From Xanthomonas sp. 10-10 (GTDB lineage Bacteria; Pseudomonadota; Gammaproteobacteria; Xanthomonadales; Xanthomonadaceae): a stretch of DNA of 64,000 bases. The DNA lies in NCBI RefSeq assembly GCF_040182365.1, contig NZ_CP144460.1, positions 806,001-870,000 of the forward strand. The letters are read 5' to 3'. Below, in pieces: positions 16,442-25,071 of the stretch (the first letter of the stretch is position 1; each line of letters opens with the position of its first letter). Position numbers and translations under genes: made by a program. Under the pieces are notes generated by a model. The model searched no databases, was not told the DNA's origin, and saw only the letters and a program-made list of their open reading frames with translations.

Positions 16442-17596
16442 ATGGAAATTAATGAAGAGAAAAAACTTCCACAGCCAAAACAGGTAGGTTCACCAACCAA
16501 TGGTGCGCTACCCGCTTCTCCGCTGAAGGATCCAGCATTAGCGCCTTTAATTAACTCTTCGCCCACACTTCAAGCGGGCCTTTCTCAGTTCAAGCGAGAT
16601 GGCATAGGCGTTGATTGGGGTAGCGCGGGTGGAGGTACTTACCTGGATCCAGGTAAGAAAGTCGTGATTGACCAGAACGCAGCTGGCAAAGGCGAACGGA
16701 TCGCAAGATCACTATCGCATGAGATTGGACACCATGGGTTCGCTGAGCCTAAAGATTATTCTTCCAAGCAAGCTTACGTGAACAATATGCTGCGCGGCGA
16801 AGCCGCTGCAACGCTCAGCAACGCACTCGTTCGACGTGAGATTCTGAATCATCAGGGGCCAGATATCGGCATCTCTGGAAGTGGCACGAGACCGCAGCAG
16901 TACGAGGCAATTGCAGATCAGCAAATGGCAGGCCGCATCACACGCGATGCTGCATTGAACCAGATTGCCCAGGTCTTCAAGACGGAACAACCTTCGGTTG
17001 CTCCAAGTAAGACGTACGAGCAATATTATGGCGATTACTACGACAAACACATCGTCCCCTGGAAGCTTAAACAGGGGCGGCCAGAGCCCGGGGCTATTGG
17101 CGACATCACTACTTCTGATGTGAAGCAGGGTGGACTTGCCCCTGAATCACATCCGGCCTCACCGAGGACCGCGTTGCTGCCCTCACAGCCAGGCCATGCA
17201 GACCACGCGCTGTATCAGCAGATCAAGGGTGGCGTGACGCAGCTCGACGCCCAGCACGGCAGGGAGTGGGATGCATCGAGCCAACGCATGACCACCAGCC
17301 TGCTTGCGCTGGTAAAAGAGGAAGGGCTGTCGCGGGTGGACCATGTAGTGCTCAACAATCCGACACCTCAATTGGCTGGCGGCGAAAAGGTCTTCATTGT
17401 CCAGGGTACGCTCAATGACCCGGCCCACCAGCGTGCCCATATTCAGACAGTGGACGCCTTGCAGACACCAGAGGCCCAGTCGTTCGATCGCCTGCAGGCA
17501 ATCAACCAGACTCAGGCCCAGGCGCACGAACAGCAGCAGGGGCTGGAGCAGTCGCAGCAAGCCGTTACCCAGGCCGGGCCGTCGATGACGCGCTGA
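16442..17596 (+). CDS. X-T4SS effector with predicted zinc metallopeptidase domain and C-terminal XVIPCD
   Basis: This 384-residue protein carries the zincin motif HEIGH at residues 93-97 (SLSHEIGHHGF) in an N-terminal domain. The C-terminal XVIPCD, the domain that docks on the VirD4 coupling protein of the Xanthomonadales killing T4SS, starts at about residue 252 (HALYQQIKGGVTQLDAQHG). It contains GLSRVDHVVLN and GEKVFIVQGTLNDPAH, and a Gln-rich tail closes it. There is no signal peptide, as expected for contact-dependent delivery. The lipoprotein at 15807 is the likely inhibitor. The substrate of the peptidase domain is unknown; cleavage of an envelope component in the target cell is inference. 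Confidence 0.85.
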   Translation: MEINEEKKLPQPKQVGSPTNGALPASPLKDPALAPLINSSPTLQAGLSQFKRDGIGVDWGSAGGGTYLDPGKKVVIDQNAAGKGERIARSLSHEIGHHGFAEPKDYSSKQAYVNNMLRGEAAATLSNALVRREILNHQGPDIGISGSGTRPQQYEAIADQQMAGRITRDAALNQIAQVFKTEQPSVAPSKTYEQYYGDYYDKHIVPWKLKQGRPEPGAIGDITTSDVKQGGLAPESHPASPRTALLPSQPGHADHALYQQIKGGVTQLDAQHGREWDASSQRMTTSLLALVKEEGLSRVDHVVLNNPTPQLAGGEKVFIVQGTLNDPAHQRAHIQTVDALQTPEAQSFDRLQAINQTQAQAHEQQQGLEQSQQAVTQAGPSMTR

Positions 17597-17808
17597 GATA
17601 TTCCATGTTGTCGGTACCGGCTGTCATTGAGTGCGACGAAGGCTAAGAGTTGCCTGTGAAAAATTCGCTGATGTACGTCGTGTTCTGTTTGCTCGTTACA
17701 ACGGGTTGCACCCGGAGATTCGCTCAATTTGGGATGGATAAGCCCTCCGGCCCCTCACTCTGTGCACAGGTTCTGGACTGGGAGAGCACAAGCGCGTAAG
17801 CTCCCCCG

Positions 17809-18669
17809 TCAAGCAGGCACTTCAAAAGTAGAGCTTTCGGCGTGCTTGTTGCGGTACTCGACCGGGGTCATTCCGCCGAGCGAATCATGGGATCTTGCTT
17901 CGTTGTAGTCGATCATCCACCAGTGGGCGGCTTCGCGCACATCGTCGAGGCAGGCGAAGAAATTCAGGTCGAGCACTTCCTCGCGGAACGTGCGATTGAA
18001 GCGCTCAATGAAGGCATTCTGATTTGGCTTTCCCGGCTGGATGTACTGCAGTGCGACGCCATTCGTCTTGAGCCAGCTGGTGAACGCTTCGCCCAGGAAC
18101 TCGGGGCCGTTGTCCGAGCGCACCACCTGCGGCAAGCCATGATCGCGTTTGATCTGCTCGAACACACGCACAAGCCGTTGCGAGTTGATCGAGGTGTCAA
18201 CCTCGATGTGCAGCGCCTCGCGATTGAAGTCATCCACCACGTTGAAGGTGCGAAAGCGTCGTCCGCATGCCAGCGCATCGCTCATGAAGTCGACCGACCA
18301 GACCGTGTCTGGCAGCCTCGGCACGTAGAGCGGCACCCGCTCACGCTTGGGAAGGCGACGCTTTGCAGCGCGGCGTAGGTTGAGCTTCATGGCCTTGTAA
18401 ACGCGATAGGTGCGTTTGGGATTCCAGCCTGGTTGCTGCTTGCGAAGGTAGTCGCTGCACTTCCAGAAGCCACGACTGGGGTGCGCTTCAACGTAACGCG
18501 CGATCTCGGCAATCAGCTCGGCATCGCGCACCGTCCAGTCCAGAGGCGGTGCGTACCAGGCGGCACGCGACAGCCCGACGCATGCACAGGACCGGCGCAA
18601 CGGCCGCGCGTGGACCTCGATAAGGAACCGCACCGCCTCGCGCTTACGCGCCGGCCCTAGAGTTTTTTT
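17809..18669 (-). CDS. IS407-group transposase OrfB (DDE domain), expressed by frameshift
   Basis: The reading frame continues from the A7 slip site as KKTLGPARKREAV into an rve-type DDE integrase core. The catalytic residues are visible in VWSVDFMSD, VRSDNGPEF and NAFIERFNRTFREEVL. The C-terminus (MTPVEYRNKHAES) is typical of the group. No independent start codon with a ribosome site is evident, consistent with production as an OrfAB fusion. Confidence 0.92.
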   Translation of the reverse strand, partial: KKTLGPARKREAVRFLIEVHARPLRRSCACVGLSRAAWYAPPLDWTVRDAELIAEIARYVEAHPSRGFWKCSDYLRKQQPGWNPKRTYRVYKAMKLNLRRAAKRRLPKRERVPLYVPRLPDTVWSVDFMSDALACGRRFRTFNVVDDFNREALHIEVDTSINSQRLVRVFEQIKRDHGLPQVVRSDNGPEFLGEAFTSWLKTNGVALQYIQPGKPNQNAFIERFNRTFREEVLDLNFFACLDDVREAAHWWMIDYNEARSHDSLGGMTPVEYRNKHAESSTFEVPA

Positions 18670-18923
18670 GCGATCAGGTCCTTCATTGCCGCGTTGTCGA
18701 GCGCCAACTCGGCGTACATCCGTTTGAGCTTGGCGTTCTCGGACTCGAGCTCCTTGACCCGCAGCAGCTCGGACGCCTCCAAGCCGCCGTACTTGCTCTT
18801 CCACTGGTAATAGGTCGCCGTGCTGATGCCGACTTGGCGACAGATGTCTTTGACTGGAACGCCTGCGTCAGCCTGCTTGAGCGTGGCGATGATCTGTGTC
18901 TCGGTGAACTTCGATGTGCGCAT
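18657..18923 (-). CDS. IS407-group transposase OrfA
   Basis: This 88-residue helix-turn-helix protein (MRTSKFTETQIIATLKQADA, then GISTATYYQWKSKYGG) ends with a leucine-zipper helix (LKRMYAELALDNAAMKDLI). The stop at 18657-18659 lies just after seven A on the coding strand (18663-18669), the expected -1 slippage site for producing the OrfAB transposase. Confidence 0.95.
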   Translation of the reverse strand: MRTSKFTETQIIATLKQADAGVPVKDICRQVGISTATYYQWKSKYGGLEASELLRVKELESENAKLKRMYAELALDNAAMKDLIAKKL

Positions 18924-19488
18924 GGAACCTCCTGACTTGGGAACGATGCCAGAAAGATCTACTTATGCGGTGTCTGCCGATCGGGGGAGCTTACGAGCGC
19001 ACCTCAGGTGCTGCGAATAACGCCGCAGATCGTCGAGGACGAGAACGGCCGGTCCTATCATTTTGATCTCGGTGGACGAAAGGGGCTGCGCTATCTGGAT
19101 GCGAGTTGTGGAATCGGTGTGTATGCTGAATGCAGATTCGACGCAACTTATTCGAATGGAAATGTCTTTCGATTTACTGAGCTGTCGACATTTAGCCTCT
19201 GGGAAAGTCGAGAGGAGTTCTATCTTGTCTATCATGTCGTTGCCCCTAAGGGGGAGTTCGATAAGGGATTGCGAAGAGTCGTCAAGGTGGATGATCCATC
19301 CTCAGAGATCTGCAATCAGATCGGTGACTACTCAAATTTGATGTAGTTGCCCGATCAGGATGTCAACGACTTGCTCAGTTGCCTGGGTCCGGAATTTATC
19401 AGGAGGGCACGTCGCTAATCCTGCCAAGATGCGCGTGCATTGCGCTTCTGGTAAAACATCGCTCTACCGCAGGAAGGAGCCGCGCCGT

Positions 19489-19902
19489 ATGTCATTCGCT
19501 ATCTTCCGTTCTTACGTTTCGGCATCGGCCGCAGTGGTCATTGCCACCTTTGCAGGATGCGCCATGACCGAGCCGCCAATCTCAAAAGAACAGTTCTCCG
19601 AGCATGTTGTGACGCTGCTGGCCGGCAAGGACTCGGCTGTGGTCGAAGCCGGCAAGCTGACCGATTTCCCTTGGAAGACGCTGTGCTTCGAGCGCGATGA
19701 CAGCCTGTTGCTGAAGTTCGATCGCGACGGAGAGACATCCGTGCTGCCGTTGCCCTATGAAGAGTTCTTCGTGGATGAGGCACATGTGAGCAATTCCCTG
19801 GAGGACAGCTGTGTCACGCCATCCGACCGCATCCTGATCAAGAAGAAGTATCCGGGCTATCAAGGGCCTATCGAGTTTCAGAAGGCGGCGCAGGGAGGCT
19901 AA
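19489..19902 (+). CDS. Lipoprotein, probable immunity protein for the effector at 19906
   Basis: This 137-residue lipoprotein starts at the ATG at 19489 after AGGAAGGAG. The signal SYVSASAAVVIATFAGC has lipobox FAGC. The mature part (SKEQFSEHVVTLLAGKDSAV, then FPWKTLCFERDDSLLLKF) has two Cys that may pair. The stop is 3 bp before the next start, so the two genes are almost certainly co-translated. An inhibitor role is inferred from this pairing. Confidence 0.75.
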   Translation: MSFAIFRSYVSASAAVVIATFAGCAMTEPPISKEQFSEHVVTLLAGKDSAVVEAGKLTDFPWKTLCFERDDSLLLKFDRDGETSVLPLPYEEFFVDEAHVSNSLEDSCVTPSDRILIKKKYPGYQGPIEFQKAAQGG

Positions 19903-19905
19903 GCC

Positions 19906-20772
19906 ATGGTCGATATCACCGATCCGAAGGGTGCCAAGCGTCAGATTGAGCAGGAAGCCTATCGGCACTACGAACATCTGAGCGGCATCACCTTGGCAAA
20001 GCGTCCCGATGGCACCTTCCAATCGCAGGGGCACAACGAAGAGCTCGATGCCTTTCGGCATGCGTATACCAGCGGCCGTGTCACCCAGCTTGCGTTAGGT
20101 CAGCAATGGATCGCACGCAGGTTCGGGGATGATGCCGAGATTGGGCCAGCCCATCCAAATGATCCCTACGAACATCGCATGGATCTATGGAACAACGAAG
20201 CCGGTCGCCGGCTTGGCGATCAGACCTCCGGGCGAGATGAGCTGGCGCGACAGGCCTACGCTGCGCTGCGCCAGGGCGATCTGGCGACCGGTTTGAACGA
20301 TCCGCGGCTCAGGCAGCTGTTTCCCGACGATCCACGCCTGGCGCGGCCCCAGGGAGATCCTCAGCGTGATCTCGTGACCAGCGGCGATGTTGACCGGATC
20401 AACAAGGATGTATCGCGCCTGCAGGACCAGCAGCATGACAGGTTCCCAGACACGCATCCGGATCGTGCGTATTTCAATACGCTGCGTGGGCAGCTGCCTG
20501 CATCGGTGTCCGACACCAAGGTGGCCGAGGTCATGATTGCCGCAAAGCAGGCGGGTGTGGAACGGGTCGACCAGCTCGCAGGCGCCGTCCTGCGTGACGA
20601 CCACATCTTCGTGTCTGGCAAGACGCCAGGATTTCGTGCGCAGGTAGACGCGACCACTCCGGCACCTGATATGCGGCAGAGTGTTTACACCGCCGATCAG
20701 CACAATGCCGTCCAGGCCTACGACCAAGCGCAATCACAGGCTGCACAACAAACACCTGCGCCTGGACGCTAG
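19906..20772 (+). CDS. Probable X-T4SS effector with DAxRHa/MDLxNN domain and divergent XVIPCD
   Basis: This 288-residue protein begins 3 bp after a lipoprotein gene; GGAGG serves as ribosome site. The N-terminal domain has DAFRHAY at residues 48-54 and HRMDLWNNEAGRRLG at 90-104, a His/Asp/Asn pattern seen in DUF6973-like putative toxin domains; this assignment is tentative. The C-terminal 105 residues (from THPDRAYFNTLRGQL) keep the order of an XVIPCD (AAKQAGVERVDQL, DDHIFVSG, Gln-rich tail) but are more divergent than those at 16442 and 27702. No signal peptide is present. Target and reaction are unknown. Confidence 0.7.
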   Translation: MVDITDPKGAKRQIEQEAYRHYEHLSGITLAKRPDGTFQSQGHNEELDAFRHAYTSGRVTQLALGQQWIARRFGDDAEIGPAHPNDPYEHRMDLWNNEAGRRLGDQTSGRDELARQAYAALRQGDLATGLNDPRLRQLFPDDPRLARPQGDPQRDLVTSGDVDRINKDVSRLQDQQHDRFPDTHPDRAYFNTLRGQLPASVSDTKVAEVMIAAKQAGVERVDQLAGAVLRDDHIFVSGKTPGFRAQVDATTPAPDMRQSVYTADQHNAVQAYDQAQSQAAQQTPAPGR

Positions 20773-20902
20773 GCGGCTCAGTGGGAGGCTGGTGGTAGGT
20801 GCTGCCGACGTGATGCCTTCGACGGCTCAGTCATCAAGGGAAGGCCGGCGCGCGCCTGTTGACGCGTGATGTCTGGTCCCGGTAATGGTCAACGCGTGAC
20901 GC

Positions 20903-23074
20903 TCACCGTAATGCCGCACGCGCCGCCTGCAACGAATCGGCAAACAGGTCAACGGCGCGCTTTCCCTCGTTGTCCTTGATGGTCTGGTCGGCGCCCCTCG
21001 CCAGGACAAGCGCGTAGTTGGGCGTGCTCTCATCGTTGCTTTCCTGTTCGGCGGCGTAGTGCAGCAGGGTGCGGCCCCTGGCGTCGCGCGCGTTGATGTC
21101 GATCCCCAGGCTGAGCAGAAAATCGAGAAAGGCCACTTCCTTCGGGAAGGTGTGGCGCGGTAGCCAGTGATGGGCGGTGAGGTTATGCAACAAGGTCTGC
21201 TCGCCCGGTTGCAGGGCCAGCGGGTCCAGCCCCTTGCTCATGATCAGGCGCAGCAAGTCCGGCTGGAAGCAATAGGCCAGCGATGAGCGCCCATCGGCCG
21301 CGTTGCGGGTGGCATCGGCGCCCAGTTCCAGCAGCGCGGTGATGGGGCTGTTGCCGGCTAGCGTGTGGGACAGCAGCGCCGATTGCAGCGGGGTGTAGTG
21401 CAGGGAGTCGTCAGGGTTTTGCGCGATGGCCTGTGCGTTGATGTCGGCGCCGCCGGCGACCAGCACGCGCACCTTTTCGCCGGTGCTGGCGGTGTGCAGC
21501 GGCGTGGTGCCGTGGATATCGCGCGCGTTGGGATCGGCGCCGTGCGCCAGCAGCACGCGTGCGGTGGCCACGCCGCCCCAGCCGAGCATGGTGGTGCCGT
21601 TGTCCCAGCGTGCGTCCGGGTCGGCGCCGGCATCCAGCAGCGTTTCCAGCATGTCCAGATAGTTCTGCAGGCTGAGGTGGTTGTGCAGCTTGCCGTCGAC
21701 ATCTTTCACCGCCTCCTGGCTGGCCTGCTGCAGGCCGCGCTTGGCGGCGCGATAGCGCTCGCGGGTCTGTGCGTCCTTGGCTTGGGCGATCATGGCATCC
21801 AGTGAGTCGAGGCTGCCGATGCTGGTGCTGTCGATCAGGTGCTGGCGGTATTGCGCGCGGGTCATCGCGGCGATGGGTCCGCGGGTGACCACCAGGTCGT
21901 GCAACGGCCAGTAGCGCTGATTGGTCCAGCCGTTGACGCGTGCGCCGTGCGCGATGAGCCAGCGCACGGTGGCCAGCGTGCTGTGCTTGACCGCGGTATT
22001 GAGCGGCAGCAGCCGTGTATTGAGCGTTGCGCCGGCCTTGAGCAGGCGCTCGATCATGACCGGGTTGTCGTGCCGGGTGGCGTAATTGATGGCGGTGGCA
22101 AATTCCTGATCGGTGGCGATGTGCTCGCTCAGCCAGTCGCTGTCCGGCGTGCAGTCGGGGACGGCGCCTGCCAGCAAGGCCGCCTCGATACCGACGAGCG
22201 AATCGGTACGTGCCGCATCCAGCAATGCGCGATCGGCCGCGCTGCGCTCCACCACCGGCAACGGCGGTGTGTCGTTGCCGGGCTGTGCCGGGTCGCGCTG
22301 CAGCCAGGCCAGCCACGCTTTGGCGCCTTCGCTGCGGGCGTCCAGGTAGAAGGTGTCGTTTTTCTGGCCGTTGCCGAAGCGCATCCACGAGGCCCATTCG
22401 GTGCCGGCCATGCCTAGCGCCGACATCTGGGTGATGAAGCTGAAGAAGTCCGGCGCCAGCGCCAGGCCGTGCAGCATCTCCAGCTCGTGCGAGAAATAGC
22501 GCACCGGTTGCCTGGCCGGATCCGCATGCGTGGTGTCGATGGTCAGCCAGTCGCCGTTGATGAGGCTGTAGAAAGCGAACTGGTGTTCCCACATTGCGGG
22601 GCTGTTGGGTGCCTCGGACAGGTCGCGCGTGGCCAGCTCCTGCTTCCAGTCCAGAAACACCGGCAGGGCCATCGTATCGATATGCGTCAGGCTCCACACC
22701 GCGTCGCGGTTGCAGCTCATCGACGGCAGGTCTTGTTGTTCCATCGCGCGCAGGTGCGAGGGCACAGACCAGCCGAAGCTCACTTGCGCCGACAGCTCGC
22801 GCAGGACATGGCGCAGTTGTGCGGGGATCGGCATGCGGTGGCGGCGTTCTAGCGCGACCAGCTGCCGCTCGGTCGCAGGCGGGGCGATCCGCAACGGCGT
22901 CACCCGCCAGTGGCGCTTGCGGGCGATGGCTTCCATCCAGCGCCATTTCGCCTGCCACTGGGTCCAGCGTGTGTGCAGGGCGGTGTCCTGCTTGGCGCAG
23001 GCTCCGGGTACGCCCGCTGTGGCCACGGCGAGGAGGCCGGCTTCGAGAAACTGACGACGGGTGACCTTGCTCAG
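20903..23074 (-). CDS. Tat-exported lipoprotein with SMI1/KNR4-like domain and ankyrin repeats
   Basis: The product has a twin-arginine signal (KVTRRQFLEAGLLAVATAG) ending in a lipobox-like PGAC, so it should be exported folded and lipidated. An SMI1/KNR4-like (SUKH) segment follows (ATERQLVALERRHRMPIPAQ, then VSFGW). The C-terminal half holds ankyrin repeats (LLDAGADPDARWDNGTTML, LLAHGADPNARDIHGTTPLH, LGIDINARDARGRTLLHYAA). The frame is open upstream to 23251, but the only start with a good ribosome site (GAGGAA) next to the Tat motif is a CTG at 23074. SUKH and ankyrin proteins often serve as immunity or protein-binding factors. Confidence 0.75.
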   Translation of the reverse strand: MSKVTRRQFLEAGLLAVATAGVPGACAKQDTALHTRWTQWQAKWRWMEAIARKRHWRVTPLRIAPPATERQLVALERRHRMPIPAQLRHVLRELSAQVSFGWSVPSHLRAMEQQDLPSMSCNRDAVWSLTHIDTMALPVFLDWKQELATRDLSEAPNSPAMWEHQFAFYSLINGDWLTIDTTHADPARQPVRYFSHELEMLHGLALAPDFFSFITQMSALGMAGTEWASWMRFGNGQKNDTFYLDARSEGAKAWLAWLQRDPAQPGNDTPPLPVVERSAADRALLDAARTDSLVGIEAALLAGAVPDCTPDSDWLSEHIATDQEFATAINYATRHDNPVMIERLLKAGATLNTRLLPLNTAVKHSTLATVRWLIAHGARVNGWTNQRYWPLHDLVVTRGPIAAMTRAQYRQHLIDSTSIGSLDSLDAMIAQAKDAQTRERYRAAKRGLQQASQEAVKDVDGKLHNHLSLQNYLDMLETLLDAGADPDARWDNGTTMLGWGGVATARVLLAHGADPNARDIHGTTPLHTASTGEKVRVLVAGGADINAQAIAQNPDDSLHYTPLQSALLSHTLAGNSPITALLELGADATRNAADGRSSLAYCFQPDLLRLIMSKGLDPLALQPGEQTLLHNLTAHHWLPRHTFPKEVAFLDFLLSLGIDINARDARGRTLLHYAAEQESNDESTPNYALVLARGADQTIKDNEGKRAVDLFADSLQAARAALR

Positions 23075-23340
23075 GTGCGGTTCCTCGCAGAAGGCGGAAG
23101 AGACAGCTGCGTGCGGGGCAAAGGATAACCCGCGAGGGGATCGGCGCCCGGCAGCAAGCAAAGCGCGAGCGGTACACCAGGACGCGACCCAGGAATGCCT
23201 GCAGCGCAGACCTTGCGCTCTGTTGCCTGGGCTCGATAATCGGCACGACACCGTGCGGCGGCTGCGATACGTGCTGCCTGCAGCCAGATGTGGCTGAACT
23301 GCATCGGTGCGGGAGCAACGTCAATCCACGGAGGATGCAG

Positions 23341-24261
23341 ATGCCATCGACATCGCAGATGGAAGACAGGTTCACCCCGGCTACGCGGCTGTATGCCCTG
23401 CTGGCGCGCGACGGGGGAAGCGGTGTGATCTTCCGGCGCGGGCCCAGCAAGCAGGTGCAGTTGATCGCCTGGGATTTGCGTACCGATACGTTCGCCCACG
23501 GGCAATGGTTCAAGGGCCGCATCTACGAACGGCGTTGCGATCTGTCGCCGTCGGGGCGGCTGTTGGTGTATTTCGCGGCCAAGCACAAGGGCGATTTCGG
23601 AACCTGGACTGCGCTGTCGCGCCCGCCGTTCTTCACCGCGCTGGCGCTGTGGCCCAAAGGGGACGCGTGGGGTGGTGGCGGCGTGTTCGAGGACGAGCAG
23701 ACGCTGCTGTTGAATCATCGCCCGCAGGCAGGCCGCGAGCCGTTTCCGTTGCCGACCGGCTTCGGTCTGAAGCACGGGATGACGGTGCGGCCAGTCGGGC
23801 AATGGTCGGGCGGTGGCGAAGACGAGCCGATCGACAGCATGTTGCGGCAGCGCGATGGCTGGCGAACGATCGACACCGGTGAGGGCCAACGCGGCGGTTT
23901 GCGAAGCGGAGTGCTTTATCGCTTTGCGCGGCCACGCGTGTGGGAGAAGGACGGCAGTGGCGGGCGCCGACTGCAATCGGCGTTGCATGCGGTGGGAACC
24001 CGCAACGACGCCTGGTATGCGCTGGATCACCGCGTACTGGATCGCGAGGGCGTCGTGCTGGTGGACCTGCCCGGGACCGACTGGGCCGACTGGGACGGCG
24101 GCGACCTGGTGTACGCGCGGGGCGGCTGCCTGTATCGATTGTGCAAAAGCGATTTCCGGCGCTGTCCCGAGGAGGGCGAGCAGGCGGCTCGGCTGCTGCA
24201 TGACTTCAGCAAGGCGCGGTTTGCGCCGGTGGCACCACCGGCGGAGGCGCTGCGCTATTGA
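23341..24261 (+). CDS. Conserved-looking hypothetical protein, cytoplasmic
   Basis: This 306-residue product starts at the ATG at 23341, 7 bp after CGGAGG. It has no signal peptide or membrane segment and is rich in Trp and Gly. Repeated beta-like stretches (LIAWDLRTDTFAHGQWFKG, DLSPSGRLLVYFAAKHKG, ALWPKGDAWGGGGVF) suggest a beta-propeller-like fold. The gene is divergent from the ankyrin lipoprotein with about 270 bp between. The family is not recognised. Confidence 0.75.
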   Translation: MPSTSQMEDRFTPATRLYALLARDGGSGVIFRRGPSKQVQLIAWDLRTDTFAHGQWFKGRIYERRCDLSPSGRLLVYFAAKHKGDFGTWTALSRPPFFTALALWPKGDAWGGGGVFEDEQTLLLNHRPQAGREPFPLPTGFGLKHGMTVRPVGQWSGGGEDEPIDSMLRQRDGWRTIDTGEGQRGGLRSGVLYRFARPRVWEKDGSGGRRLQSALHAVGTRNDAWYALDHRVLDREGVVLVDLPGTDWADWDGGDLVYARGGCLYRLCKSDFRRCPEEGEQAARLLHDFSKARFAPVAPPAEALRY

Positions 24262-24390
24262 GCCAGCGCTGCGCGAGAGTGGCGATCCAGGCTGACGTCC
24301 GGCGTCAATGCCGGGTTCGTGAGCGGTCGGCAGGCGAGCAAAGGTGCTCTTTCGGTACTTGAGCGGTTTAGTGGATCACGGTGCACCGAC

Positions 24391-24732
24391 ATGCCGGGGC
24401 CGATCATCGCGGCCATGAACAGTGGGAACCAGATCACGGCGCGAGCCGTCTCCGTCGCGCCCGGTAGCACGGGGCGCTCCAGCATCAAGGTGACTGTCGA
24501 GTTGACGGGCAATCCCGATCCGCGGTGGCAGGCTTGCTTCAACTTCGTCGTACAAGGGCGCGACGGGTTCTTCATGAAGGCCAGGCCGGTCTTCGACGGG
24601 GGCAGCTTTGCAGGCGAGGTGCCAGCCGAGCAGGTTGACGCATTCCGACAGGAGCTGCCTGAGGTGATCGTGGCGGCCAATGTGCTTGCGAGGGCGCAGG
24701 CCAACAAGGATGCGCTGCGGTTGCGTCGCTGA
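24391..24732 (+). CDS. Small hypothetical protein
   Basis: A 113-residue product (MPGPIIAAMNSGNQITARAV) of unknown family, with one strand-rich core (RWQACFNFVVQGRDGFFMKA). The frame is open from a GTG at 24319, and another possible start is the ATG at 24415. No strong ribosome site separates them. Codon use is consistent with a real gene. Confidence 0.5.
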   Translation: MPGPIIAAMNSGNQITARAVSVAPGSTGRSSIKVTVELTGNPDPRWQACFNFVVQGRDGFFMKARPVFDGGSFAGEVPAEQVDAFRQELPEVIVAANVLARAQANKDALRLRR

Positions 24733-25071
24733 GCGCTGCCGGTTCGGCGCATGCGATGTGAGCGGTAGCGCAGTTGCTGCGCGTCCCTCGGCGCTGCGTT
24801 AGTCCTGCAGGCCTGCGATTGCGCCAGTCTTCGGCATAAGGCGTTCGTCTTGAAGCCGGCATCGTCGGTGTTCCCTCACCATGCTGCCGTGGCGGATTCC
24901 CTGTCGGCGAGCGGGCAGGGCGCACTGACGACGGCCGCGTGTCTCAACTGCATATTGCGGCGGATGCCCATCTCCCAAAGCAATACGACTTCTCATTTCC
25001 AGTCGGCGTCTGTTGATGTGGTGTGCCGGCACGCATCGCATCGACGCGACGCGTGCCGGCAGTCGAACCGC
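24733..25071. other. Intergenic stretch without a convincing gene
   Basis: This 339-bp gap lies between convergent genes. Open frames here are fragments of high-GC shadows. I see no clear terminator or repeat. Confidence 0.5.

Larger units (their letters stand above)
17795..18995 (-). mobile_element. IS3-family, IS407-group insertion sequence (1201 bp)
   Basis: The element is bounded by terminal inverted repeats (CGTAAGCTCCCCC at 17795 and its complement ending at 18995) and flanked by a 4-bp target duplication AGCG (17791-17794 and 18996-18999). It encodes OrfA and OrfB on the minus strand, joined by a run of seven A. Size, 4-bp duplication and transposase type fit IS407-group elements such as IS1404. 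It appears intact. Confidence 0.93.
17656..19346 (+). pseudogene. Lipoprotein gene (probable X-T4SS immunity) split by an insertion sequence
   Basis: A GTG at 17656 opens a lipoprotein signal (LMYVVFCLLVTTGC) that reads DWESTS up to the insertion at 17794. Removing the 1201-bp element and one copy of the 4-bp duplication joins it in frame to the downstream part (PQVLRITPQIVEDENGRS) running to the TAG at 19344-19346. This gives a 161-residue lipoprotein. Inactivation is therefore recent. No effector gene follows directly; the next gene is another lipoprotein at 19489. Confidence 0.85.
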
